A DNA stretch of 19,824 bases, from NCBI GenBank assembly GCA_000482145.1, contig AUXH01000366.1, positions 1 through 19,824 on the forward strand, given 5' to 3'. Below the pieces are notes generated by a model. That model made no database searches and was not told where the DNA came from. It worked only from the letters and a program-made list of their open reading frames with translations. The DNA comes from Strigomonas culicis (taxonomy: Eukaryota; Euglenozoa; Kinetoplastea; Trypanosomatida; Trypanosomatidae). Of this stretch, positions 1 through 8,500 are shown piece by piece (within the stretch, counting starts at the first letter, position 1; every line of letters starts with the position of its first letter). A program made the position numbers and the translations under genes.

Positions 1-570
1 GGTGAGGTGACGCCTGGTCAATGGGAGTTCCAGGTTGGTCCGTGCGAGGGCATTGAGATGGGTGACCAACTCACTGTTGCACGCTGGGTCCTTCTTCGGA
101 TTCTAGAAGATGCTGACCTCGATGTGGATTATCACGCCAAGCCATTTCAGGGTGACTGGAATGGTAGTGGTCTTCACACCAACTTTTCGACGGAATCTAC
201 ACGCAACGAAAATGGCTTGGATGCCATTTACGAGTACATTGACCGTCTTCGTCATTCTGTTCCCAAGGACATCATCTTCTACGGCAGCGAGAACAATGTG
301 CGTCTTACCGGCAAGCACGAGACATCGAAGGCGACCGAGTTCACTTCTGGCGTGGGTACCCGTGGCACGTCCATTCGTATCCCCAACTCGGTTGCGGCAG
401 AGCGCCGCGGTTACATGGAAGACCGTCGCCCCGCAGGCGATGCGGACCCGTACCTGATCACTTCCCGGCTTTTTGCTTCTTGTCTCGGCCTGAAGGCAAA
501 TGCTTTGGACGCTGCCTCTCCCAATTACGTGCGCGAGTGGATGGTTCACGATTTTAACCAATCTGCATAG
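1..570 (+). CDS. GS: Glutamine synthetase type II, C-terminal half (5' end outside window)
   Basis: The enzyme ligates ammonia to glutamate using ATP and is normally cytosolic. The frame is open from base 1 (GEVTPGQWEFQVGP) and ends at TAG 568-570, giving 189 residues. Eukaryotic GSII proteins are about 360-380 residues, so roughly half is present. The visible family landmarks are, in order: PGQWEFQVGP; the NGSGLHTNFST segment whose Asn-Gly and His contribute to substrate binding; the KHETS segment; the arginine-rich RGTSIRIPNSV stretch of the ATP/glutamate site; and EDRRPAGDADPY, which holds the conserved Glu and Arg near the C-terminus. All look intact. The true start lies upstream of the window, and the GTG at base 7 is not a start. 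The 3' end is followed by an AT-rich spacer leading to the CCCH/LRR gene. The family call is secure. Confidence 0.97.
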   Translation, partial: GEVTPGQWEFQVGPCEGIEMGDQLTVARWVLLRILEDADLDVDYHAKPFQGDWNGSGLHTNFSTESTRNENGLDAIYEYIDRLRHSVPKDIIFYGSENNVRLTGKHETSKATEFTSGVGTRGTSIRIPNSVAAERRGYMEDRRPAGDADPYLITSRLFASCLGLKANALDAASPNYVREWMVHDFNQSA

Positions 571-1094
571 TTTTTTCTTCTTCTTTTTCTTGTTGACTAA
601 AAAAAAAAGAGTAAATAAAACGTAAAACCAAAGGAGAAAAACTATGGCAAAAAGCAACGCAAGCAATTGTGAACAGATTATTCTTACCAAATCTGTGAAT
701 AAAGGCAAGCGTTTTTTTTCCTTTTCTCTTTTTTAGCTATGGAGAACCTTCAAGCAAAGGAGTATGCAACATAATAATACCAAATGAAGAAAACAACAAC
801 ATCACTTTTATTTTTCCTGTTTTATTTTATACTTTATTATCGGAACCTAGTGTTTCATGTTGACTCTAATGCACAAATACTATCTTAAGTTGATCAAAGA
901 ATACAGTGCACCTACCATTGCTTTCATTTTTTTTATTATTCCGTATGTCTTAGCATATTTGTCAGTGTTTTTGCATGCATGAATTTTTTTTTCACCTTCC
1001 CCTTCCCCTTTCCTTGTTTTATCTACTGCATATAAATCTCCTCTTTCTATTCCTTTACATCACATTTCGTTCTTGTTTTCTCCTATTTACTTCA
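571..1094 (+). other. Intergenic spacer (GS 3' UTR and processing signals)
   Basis: I see no gene on either strand here. The spacer is AT-rich, with a T-rich run just after the GS stop, an A run near 600-609 and several T runs (for example around 710-735 and 985-1000). In trypanosomatids this would be the GS 3' UTR, with the poly(A) site set by the downstream splice signal. A long antisense frame overlapping the GS end runs through low-complexity Lys/Phe sequence and is not coding. Confidence 0.6.
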
Positions 1095-1095
1095 G
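1041..1095 (+). other. Probable spliced-leader acceptor for the CCCH/LRR gene
   Basis: A pyrimidine-rich stretch of about 50 bases ends in CAG, with the AG at 1094-1095, 27 bases before the ATG at 1123. No ATG lies between them. This fits a trypanosomatid trans-splice site with a short 5' UTR. A second AG at 1111-1112 is an alternative. Confidence 0.6.
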
Positions 1096-1122
1096 TCCAA
1101 CACTTTTATTAGGTATCACGTG

Positions 1123-2337
1123 ATGGAGACATATGAAGATGATTATCAGGTTGACGATGACCATGACGATGTGTCTATAATCGCCACTGCAGTGACGGAT
1201 GTAACAAAGAAAAAGAAGAAGAAAAAAAAGAAAACAAAACGACTCTACGATCAATATCTAGCGGATTCAGGAAGCGAGGCATCAGTTTATAGCGAGGAAG
1301 AAGAAGAAGATCATGGTCTTGCGTGTGAAGAGTTCACCGTGGGCTCAGATATCAACATTTTGGTGCAACAAACGGTGCAGAATATGATTCAGAGCGTGTG
1401 CTTGGAAGACTATGATGGCCTCAGTGTTTTTGGTGATCACGAATTGCGATGTTTCGCAGCTGCGGTGAAACACAACAGCTCCATTGTCTCGTTGCAAATA
1501 CGGTACTTGGATGTCTCTGATGTTTCCTTAGTTCCCCTCTGCGAGGCTCTGAAGCAGCATCCATCGCTGCGAGCGCTCGACTTGTCTGGTACACACGGGG
1601 GCGAACCCACAAGCAAAGCGCTACGTGAGCTGGTCTGCAACAACCCTCATATTATCTTCGCGCGTCTCGATGACTCCATTTGTAATGCGCGAGACATTGC
1701 CATTATTGAAGAAGCGTGTCGGTATAACGCCCTTGTGTGCCCAGACCCAAACAACAACCCCTTTCAACTGGGGTTGCTGCGTAAAATCAGCGCTATGGAT
1801 GAGAAAGTGCACAAGTACAACGAGCAGTTGCAGGCGCGGCCGTGGCTCTTTCAGGACCCTTCGCAAGATCAGGAGCAAGAGCGCAAGAAGAAGAAGAAGG
1901 TCATTATTGCCTCTGGCGGGACGGGGAAGATTGGGGCGGAGGTGTGTCCTCAGTTTGTCCTTGGACGCTGTGCATACGGCTCTCGTTGCAAGTTTATTCA
2001 CCCGGAGCGCACCTCTGCACTCCGCAATGCTGCCGCGTCAAGTCTGCACGAGCGGTCGGAGCGAATGGGGGATGGCATCTCGACCAACTTCACCACCGCT
2101 ACCACTGCTCGCCACCGGCTGCAGAGCCGCTTGAGGCCTAGTCGATTCACTTTTCATGGTGCTCTCGTTACAAAGCGGTCGCAGCCCACAAGCGAAGGCT
2201 CCAGTAGTGAGAGCGAAGAAGACGTGAATCAGAGTGCACATGATGAGAGCCGCAAACGCAGAGAAACGCTTGTCGCTACGTGGAGTTTGACCGTCGCCAT
2301 CGCTTGCTGCTGCGGTGCTTTGGCCATAAGTATGTAA
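1123..2337 (+). CDS. LRR and CCCH zinc-finger protein with hydrophobic C-terminal tail
   Basis: The protein has 404 residues. The start is the ATG at 1123, the first after the predicted splice acceptor; the in-frame GTG just before it is not used in this lineage. Order of parts: an acidic N-terminus; a lysine run at about residues 29-37; a Glu-rich patch; a ribonuclease-inhibitor-type leucine-rich region at about 100-210 (for example HPSLRALDLSGT); a basic RKKKKK patch; one CCCH finger with Cys275, Cys283, Cys289 and His293 (C-x7-C-x5-C-x3-H); a Ser/Glu-rich stretch; then a hydrophobic segment at about 382-404 that reaches the C-terminus, preceded by RKRRE. CCCH fingers of this spacing usually bind RNA, and many trypanosomatid CCCH proteins regulate mRNA. 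The LRR part suggests a protein partner. The terminal segment could be a tail anchor. I do not recognise a specific orthologue, so the role is inferred. Confidence 0.85.
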   Translation: METYEDDYQVDDDHDDVSIIATAVTDVTKKKKKKKKKTKRLYDQYLADSGSEASVYSEEEEEDHGLACEEFTVGSDINILVQQTVQNMIQSVCLEDYDGLSVFGDHELRCFAAAVKHNSSIVSLQIRYLDVSDVSLVPLCEALKQHPSLRALDLSGTHGGEPTSKALRELVCNNPHIIFARLDDSICNARDIAIIEEACRYNALVCPDPNNNPFQLGLLRKISAMDEKVHKYNEQLQARPWLFQDPSQDQEQERKKKKKVIIASGGTGKIGAEVCPQFVLGRCAYGSRCKFIHPERTSALRNAAASSLHERSERMGDGISTNFTTATTARHRLQSRLRPSRFTFHGALVTKRSQPTSEGSSSESEEDVNQSAHDESRKRRETLVATWSLTVAIACCCGALAISM

Positions 2338-2681
2338 GGCCTTTTTTTCCTTTCTTCTTTTCACCTGCCTTCGTTTGCTGGAATATGCATTTTTGTGCTT
2401 TGCGCTCTTTTACTCCATTGCCCCTGCACAGAGGCGCATCTGTCTGTCTGCCCGACTTGCTGTTGTTTAGATGCTTCTCCCCTCAACACACACTGCATGT
2501 GCCCATTTCGAATTGAAGCAATACTCTCAGCTCTGGCGGCGATATTAATCGTATCACCGTTGATGCAAAAGAAAAGAAAAAAAAAGTAACATTGAAAAAG
2601 AGGTATTCGCATCCATAAGAAAATCTAGCAAAGTGCTTTGTGCACGCGTGAGACTGACTGTGTGTGTGTATCTGTGTTCTC
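2338..2681 (+). other. Intergenic spacer with pyrimidine tract and short upstream ORFs
   Basis: No independent gene is supported. A pyrimidine tract follows the upstream stop (about 2341-2380), and the first AG after it is at 2430-2431. If splicing occurs there, short upstream ORFs begin at ATG 2471 (about 25 codons) and ATG 2497 (about 30 codons) in the leader of the next gene. An A-rich stretch near 2570-2600 and a TG-repeat near 2655-2669 follow. Splicing farther downstream would remove the upstream ORFs; sequence alone does not settle this. Confidence 0.5.
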
Positions 2682-5099
2682 ATGCAGAAAAGCCCTGCAC
2701 ACGTGGTGCGGAGACTCTGCGCACCGCCATCCGCGCCCACAAGCTCTTCCGCCCCAGGGCCCTTGTACGTCAGCGACGCGATCGATTGCGGCGGTATCCC
2801 ACCGCAAGAGCTGCAACGGCAACTCGTCTCATCGTCCTTTTTGCCCCCCCTTCGCGCCTCGCTCCCACTCGCAGAGGATGAGGGCGCCTTCGGCGGTCTG
2901 TGGTTTTGGGAGAGCTACCGCCGCATGCTGTGGGGCTGCGATGTCCTGCTCAACCTTAGCGGCACAGGCGTCTCTCTCTCGGAGGACACCATCGAGACGC
3001 AGAAGCAGCTGCGCCTCCGCGCGATCAAGGAGTGGCGTCAGCAGCACTTGTCGGACAAGGGCGACGAGAGCGTCAAAGAGCGGAATCCGCGCATCGGGCT
3101 CTATGCCTCTGCCAAGCTGGAGGTGCTCTTCGCAACTGCACTCTCCGTTGCAGTACACGTGGCTCAGCAGCCCATCTTGGAGAAGGCGCAAGGCCCACAG
3201 GCACTCGTTCTCTGCGCCACAAAGGATCAGTGCGATGAGTTCACACACATCCTCAACTATTTTTGCAGCGAGTTGCACCTGGTGGTGCACAATTTGTTTG
3301 ACTTGTATCCATCCATTCCGTCGGATAAGCGCGCGGAAATTGTCGTTGGCACGCCTCCGCTGTGGGATAATGTCATACCACCTTCCACCACCACGATGCG
3401 TGCCGCGCGACGCGTTGGCCTGGAGGACTTACTGTCGGTTGTGTACGACGGACCATCGCCAACGTATGTCACAACCCGCTGGAGACCATATACGGCCGAC
3501 TTCATTTCACAGCTTGTGCTCTGCGACGTGGAGCAGCAGACGGACCTAGGCTTTGGGCCTCTCCTGACGCGCTGGCTCCGCAACGAGGCGGACAGCCCGC
3601 TGCCACGCGACCATCAGCTGTACATATTGATGGGAAACGGCCACGTGCCGTATGCCCACGATCAAGCCTCTCGAGTGACGCTGCTGCGGCAACTGGAGGA
3701 GCGCTTTCAGTTCTCGCGCGGGAGAGGGCACGCCGCTGTCGAGGTGGGGTTCGGCCCCACTTTATCTACCCAGCTACCTCCCCCACCCCCATCCCCACCT
3801 ACCGGCCGCAAGCGTGGGAGGGACGATGCAGACGACGAAAGCAGCGACACGCATAGGCGCCAGACATCTGCTCGCGATCATGGCGACGCGCCCCTCTCTT
3901 GCGGCGTACTCGTCCGAAAAGCTCTTTCCTTCCCTCGTCTCTTGCTGGATGCCAGTGCGTTTACGGATCTACTAGGCGGCATTGCAGAGGAAGTGCGCTC
4001 CTTTTGGTCGCACTATCATGTGGACATGGCGGCAGAGCAGAGGGACGGGGCGGGGACAGTCACCGCGGATGTGCCAGGCGATGGGCTGAACATGGAACGG
4101 GTTGTTCAGTTCAGCCTAGCCTTCATTTGCACACCCGTGGGAACCGCCGGCAACAGCAGTAGCTCCCCCCTGTTGCCCACTACCGCACCTACTCTTCTTC
4201 AAGAGGCATGCTTGCTCGTTCAGCCGAGTGCGCACATGAATGAGGCTCACATGCAATCACGTTACACACTCCTGTTTAAGCACCTGGAAGATAAGCTGAA
4301 TGGTATGCTCTTCGACGGGAGTGTCATGTCTCTTGTCAACATGGAGGACGCGCAGTTAGGCGTCACGTACCAGCCGGTGGCGCCTGTCACGATGCGTCAG
4401 TTCACTTCATTGGGCACGCAATGTGCGCTTCGCCAAGGCCCGGCGACACAGTTTCCGTCTGTGTACCTGTGCGCAGTAGAGGCCACAACGACCATCTCTG
4501 CCGCCAAGCGCGAAAAGGAGCTGGAGGAGCTCCGTGCCACGCGCCAAAGGATATGTGAGTATTTTGAGGCGGAGGCAGGCACACACAGAGATGCGAATGA
4601 TGGTGACGCAATCGATCAAGTGCCAATCGGCGCCTTCCTGCCAGACTGGGGCGCCCACGCACACCCATTTAGCGTGATGGTGCTCCGTGGCTTCACCCTA
4701 CCGCGGGAGCTGCTGTGTGGCTGTCCGCAGTCAGGGCGGAAGCCATTGATTCTGTTTTATTTAGAAGAGTGCACGCAATATGGCCGACTGGTTTCGTACT
4801 ACTGCTTCGAGAAAAAGCACAGCGACTGTGACGCGGATGGGGCGGACAAGGCGGTGCCGTTGGAGGGAACACGGGTCACTGCCGAGACTTCCCTCTTTTT
4901 GGAATTCTCCAGCCACGAGGCGGCCGCGGAGGCGGTTCGGTTGTTCAGCTTTCGACAGGACACCGGTTCCATCACAGCGAAACTGTTTCGTGTGGGCGTG
5001 TACTACGCCGGCGTGAAAGCGGAGGAAGAGAAGCGCCACGAAGGTGGCGGTGACGACGATTCGGATTTATGGTTCGATTTGTCATTACTGGCCGAATAG
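2682..5099 (+). CDS. Degenerate DEAD-box helicase-like protein with C-terminal UHM/RRM-like domain
   Basis: The protein has 805 residues. ATG 2682 is the first in-frame ATG; the frame is open back to a GTG at 2664. Residues of about 135-330 follow the plan of a DEAD-box first RecA lobe but lack catalytic residues. The P-loop position reads A142-S-A-K-L (expected GSGKT, Lys145 kept). Motif Ia is ALVLCATKDQ at 174. Motif Ib is VVGTP at 221-225. Motif II reads D256-G-P-S instead of DEAD. Motif III reads GNG at 318-320 instead of SAT. I see no convincing second lobe. A Pro-rich and charged linker from about 365 contains GRKRGR (375-380), a possible nuclear signal. Residues of about 664-785 resemble a U2AF-homology motif: VMVLRGF, then LEECTQYGRL, then LFLEFSS at 738-744. 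This suggests a nuclear scaffold in RNA processing rather than an active helicase. The coding call is strong; the domain calls are by eye. Confidence 0.85.
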   Translation: MQKSPAHVVRRLCAPPSAPTSSSAPGPLYVSDAIDCGGIPPQELQRQLVSSSFLPPLRASLPLAEDEGAFGGLWFWESYRRMLWGCDVLLNLSGTGVSLSEDTIETQKQLRLRAIKEWRQQHLSDKGDESVKERNPRIGLYASAKLEVLFATALSVAVHVAQQPILEKAQGPQALVLCATKDQCDEFTHILNYFCSELHLVVHNLFDLYPSIPSDKRAEIVVGTPPLWDNVIPPSTTTMRAARRVGLEDLLSVVYDGPSPTYVTTRWRPYTADFISQLVLCDVEQQTDLGFGPLLTRWLRNEADSPLPRDHQLYILMGNGHVPYAHDQASRVTLLRQLEERFQFSRGRGHAAVEVGFGPTLSTQLPPPPPSPPTGRKRGRDDADDESSDTHRRQTSARDHGDAPLSCGVLVRKALSFPRLLLDASAFTDLLGGIAEEVRSFWSHYHVDMAAEQRDGAGTVTADVPGDGLNMERVVQFSLAFICTPVGTAGNSSSSPLLPTTAPTLLQEACLLVQPSAHMNEAHMQSRYTLLFKHLEDKLNGMLFDGSVMSLVNMEDAQLGVTYQPVAPVTMRQFTSLGTQCALRQGPATQFPSVYLCAVEATTTISAAKREKELEELRATRQRICEYFEAEAGTHRDANDGDAIDQVPIGAFLPDWGAHAHPFSVMVLRGFTLPRELLCGCPQSGRKPLILFYLEECTQYGRLVSYYCFEKKHSDCDADGADKAVPLEGTRVTAETSLFLEFSSHEAAAEAVRLFSFRQDTGSITAKLFRVGVYYAGVKAEEEKRHEGGGDDDSDLWFDLSLLAE

Positions 5100-5290
5100 C
5101 GGCTGATTGGATCACTTCGGGTCTACTGCGAGCTTCGTGCATCGTCATACTGTTTGTAGATGGATAAACATCAATCACAGCCACAGGAACTACAATGCTA
5201 TGAACAACAGACGCATCTCTTCCATAAATGATTGGGTTCTGTCGTACTGTTCCTTTTGATCAGCGCGCTCAGTTAATGTGCACAGCAACT

Positions 5291-5328
5291 TTCTCTTTTT
5301 CTTCCTTCCTCTTCATTTCTATCTTTAG
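5291..5328 (+). other. Probable spliced-leader acceptor for the ABCA gene
   Basis: An almost pure pyrimidine run (5290-5326) ends in TTTAG with the AG at 5327-5328. No ATG occurs between this AG and ATG 5562, which supports 5562 as the start. The resulting leader would be about 234 bases and would contain the minisatellite. Confidence 0.55.
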
Positions 5329-5400
5329 TTGAGACATCATTTGGTAGTGTCAGAGTAACACACCAACATCAATATCAAACCACGTATTGCTTGTTTATTC

Positions 5401-5520
5401 TTTTTTTCTCTGTTTTTCTCTGTTTTTCTCTGTTTTTCTCTGTTTTTCTCTGTTTTTCTCTGTTTTTCTCTGTTTTTCTCTGTTTTTCTCTGTTTTTCTC
5501 TGTTTTTCTCTGTTTTCTCT
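5401..5520 (+). repeat. 10-bp pyrimidine-rich minisatellite (unit TGTTTTTCTC)
   Basis: Ten perfect copies of TGTTTTTCTC occupy 5411-5510, with imperfect copies at both edges. The array is T/C-only apart from one G per unit and contains no AG and no ATG. Since 10 is not a multiple of 3, all frames run through it with a 10-residue periodic Phe/Ser/Leu/Cys pattern on the + strand and a Lys/Glu/Arg pattern on the - strand; both are artefacts. It sits in the ABCA leader, or acts as part of a splice signal for the AG at 5577-5578. Confidence 0.97.
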
Positions 5521-5561
5521 TTTTTCTTTTCCAATTCACCGCGTGCAATTTGCGGTACCCA

Positions 5562-8500
5562 ATGACACAACAACTAAGGACAGGTAGCCAATTTTTGGCA
5601 ACGATACAACGGATGGCGAGACAAAAATGGCATCATAAGAGCGCCACAATTGTGGAAGTCGCTATTCCTGTTTTCTTTTGCATTATTATCTTTGCTCTTA
5701 ACTTCGCTTTCACGGAGAAATCCAATAACTACCGTACCTACTTTGAGAAGATCAGTCCGTATACGCAGCCTTATATTTATGCCACTGTAGTCTGCTACGG
5801 CCCCGATGGAGACGCCATAGAAGGACTACAAAGTTGTGATGTGCTCTACCCGGATGCGCCCATTGTCTGCTCGACCTCGGATCGTGTACCCTTCAAGAAC
5901 TTCTGCGTTAATGAGAGCATAGGATTACTCGGCTTCGCGTATTACTTTGTCAATAACGCTCAGGCAGTGACTGTCTCAGCTTTGAATCTTGATAATGTTA
6001 TTGTCGCACAGTGGTGCATGGCAAGTGTCGAGCAAAACACATCTTACCATGCCATAGTGGTGAGCGCGATGAGCAGCCTCGGCCTGGGCACCTCTGCCTA
6101 TACAAAGTATAACTCCATTCAGAACTCTGGCAAGCTGTATTTTGCACCCGCTGCCAATGTTCCAGCTTCATTAATATCGTATCTTAATGAGTCGTCTCTT
6201 TACTTCCGCTACGTGTACGGTGGCATGTTCGATACAGTGGAGGAAGCGGAGGCTTTTGTGCAAGGCCGCACATCCTACACGTGGGGCATCATTGTGATCC
6301 ATGATATCACCAACGGCTTCGATGTTGAAATACGTCTCAATCAGACCTCCCTCCCTGACACGAAAACTGTTGTCTTTACCGACTATTCAGGGCACTATCA
6401 TTACGATTCGATTGACATGTACTACGTTTCCGGGTTTCTGACGCTGCAAAAACTGCTCTCCGGCTACGCTTTTTCAAACGCGAAGAAAAATGGTGTCATT
6501 TCGTCCACGTACAACCCGCTCCTGAACATGCCTGTGTTTGGCAGCATTGGCGAGACGCCGTTCAAACGCTCTACACTGATGGAGGTGAGCGGGCCTGTGG
6601 CCCCGTTTATTCTCATTCTCTCGTACATTTACACCTTCACACAGATGGTACAGCAGCTTGTGCGCGACAAGGAGCTGCGGATCCGCGAGGCAACACTCAT
6701 CATGGGCTTAAGGAGTGCGCCCCTTTATTTGAGCTTCTTTGTGATGAACGCTTTGGAAGGAGCCTTTATCAGCCTCCTGATGACTACAGTTCTAGCTGGC
6801 TCCGTAGCGACTACCTCGAACTCTTTTCTCTTGTTCGCTGTGTATCTGCTGTATTCTGTTGTGCTTATCCCCACCGCTGGGTTGATTGCATCCTTCTTCA
6901 GCAATGCGCGGCTCGCCACGCTCTTCGCGCCCATCGTTTACTTTGTCATGTCGTTTCTCGTGTTTGTCGGGAGCTTTTCGGGGCCAACGGCATTTATCGG
7001 ATTGTCCGTTTTTCCGCCCGCGGCGATGTGTGCCTTTCTGACTCAGTTCTTGAAGCTGTCCAGCAGTGATGGGTTCTACACGCAGTCGCTCTTCAGCCCG
7101 TACCTCGACCCGAAGCCGTACTGGTACCTCCTTGTACTCGGCATTGATTTCGGCGTGTATACAGTACTGATGCTGTACTGTGACGCGGTGTTTCCCAATT
7201 CATATGGATGTCCCCGGCATCCACTTTTTTTTATCCAGAAGCCGCTTCGGTTTATTCGGCGCTGTTTCGCTGCGCAGAGGGGGGCACGGGAGGATGTGTC
7301 AACGTACGAGGTGGACCCCCGGGGCATCGCGCTTCCCACGCAGTCGGAGGAGAAGGACAATATGTGGGATGGTGTGGAGATATCGGATGAGGTGACGCAC
7401 TCGCCCTTCGCACAGGAGGAGACGAACTCGCCCTTCGCACAGGAGGAGACGGGCACGTATAAGGATAACAACTCGTCCGATCCTTACCGAAGTGCTCAGG
7501 GCGTTTTCGACCACTCGACTCAAGCTCATCGACCCGTCGCGATTGAGCTGCGGCAGGTGGTGAAGCGCTACCGGCGCGCCGGCCGCACGTTCTGCGCGGT
7601 GGACCATCTCAGCTGGACGATGCACTCGAACGAGATCTCGGTCCTACTGGGGCCCAACGGTGCAGGCAAGTCGACGCTGGTGAACATCATCACGGGTATG
7701 ACGCGGCCGGACGAGGGCGACTGCACGGTGTATGGCCGCTCCGTGTTGCAGGAGCTGAGCGTCGTGCGCTCGCGCATCGGCTTCTGTCCGCAGCACAACA
7801 TTCTGTGGCCGAGCCTGACGTGCCGTGAGCATCTGGAGTACTTCGGCAAGGTGAAGGGACTGTGGGGCGGCCCGCTGGAGGAGGCCATTGACCGCCTCCT
7901 GACGACGGTCAACATGCAGGACAAGATGGACACGCCTGCGAGCGCGCTGTCGGGCGGCCAAAAGCGGAAGCTCTCGGTGGCCCTGGCCTTCATTGGGGAG
8001 AGCAATCTGGTCATACTGGACGAGCCGACGGCCGGCATGGACGTGGCCGCGCGGCGCTCGACGTGGAGCCTCCTGCGCGCCATGTCTGCGGGGTGCTCCG
8101 TCCTGCTGACGACGCACTTCATGGATGAGGCGGACCTGCTGGGCGACCGCATTGGCATCGTCGCGCGCGGCCGACTGCAGTGCTCCGGGTCGAGCCTCTT
8201 TCTCCGGTCGCGGCTCGGCAAGGGGTACACGCTACGCGTCGAGCTGGACGGCGAGGCGTCTGCGCCGCGTGTGGCGCACATCGTCACGGGTGTCATCGCG
8301 GACGCCACGGAGATCAACCGCAACGGCCGCGAGATCCAGTACGGGATCCCGAAGGCGCAGGTGGACAAGATGCCGGAGCTGCTGTGGGAGATGGAGCAGG
8401 CCGAGCGCAGCACGGAGCGGGGGGTGCGCGCGTTTTCCGTGTCGGACTCCACACTGGAGGAGATCTTCCTCTCCGTCATCCAAGACAAGGACGAGGACGG

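Larger units (their letters stand above)
5100..5561 (+). other. Intergenic spacer and ABCA 5' leader
   Basis: No gene is supported. The first part would be the 3' UTR of the helicase-like gene. A pyrimidine tract and AG follow at 5291-5328, then an ATG-free stretch containing a 10-bp minisatellite. The frame of the ABCA gene stays open back through the repeat to a TTG at 5391, but with no ATG, so this extension is not treated as protein. Confidence 0.6.

Noticed and set aside
103..708. A - strand 201-codon frame over the GS end and spacer
   Set aside because: It is antisense to a secure GS exon and then runs through low-complexity Lys/Phe sequence.
1904..1940. SGGTGKIG in the CCCH/LRR protein, considered as a P-loop or dinucleotide-binding motif
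   Set aside because: It lacks the surrounding strand-helix context and GxxxxGK[ST] spacing, and lies in a short linker just before the CCCH finger.
2638..3549. A 303-codon + strand frame overlapping the start of the helicase-like gene
   Set aside because: Ser/Arg/Cys-rich shadow with no motif. The competing frame has DEAD-like order and continues for 805 residues.
5401..5520. Repeat array considered as a CRISPR array or telomere-like repeat
   Set aside because: Units are directly adjacent with no spacers, are only 10 bp and sit in a trypanosomatid leader region; the unit is not TTAGGG.
5337..5573. A - strand Lys/Glu/Arg-repeat protein and a + strand Phe/Leu/Ser-repeat protein over the minisatellite
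   Set aside because: Both are mechanical translations of the 10-bp repeat. Every frame is open because the unit lacks stop codons in that context.
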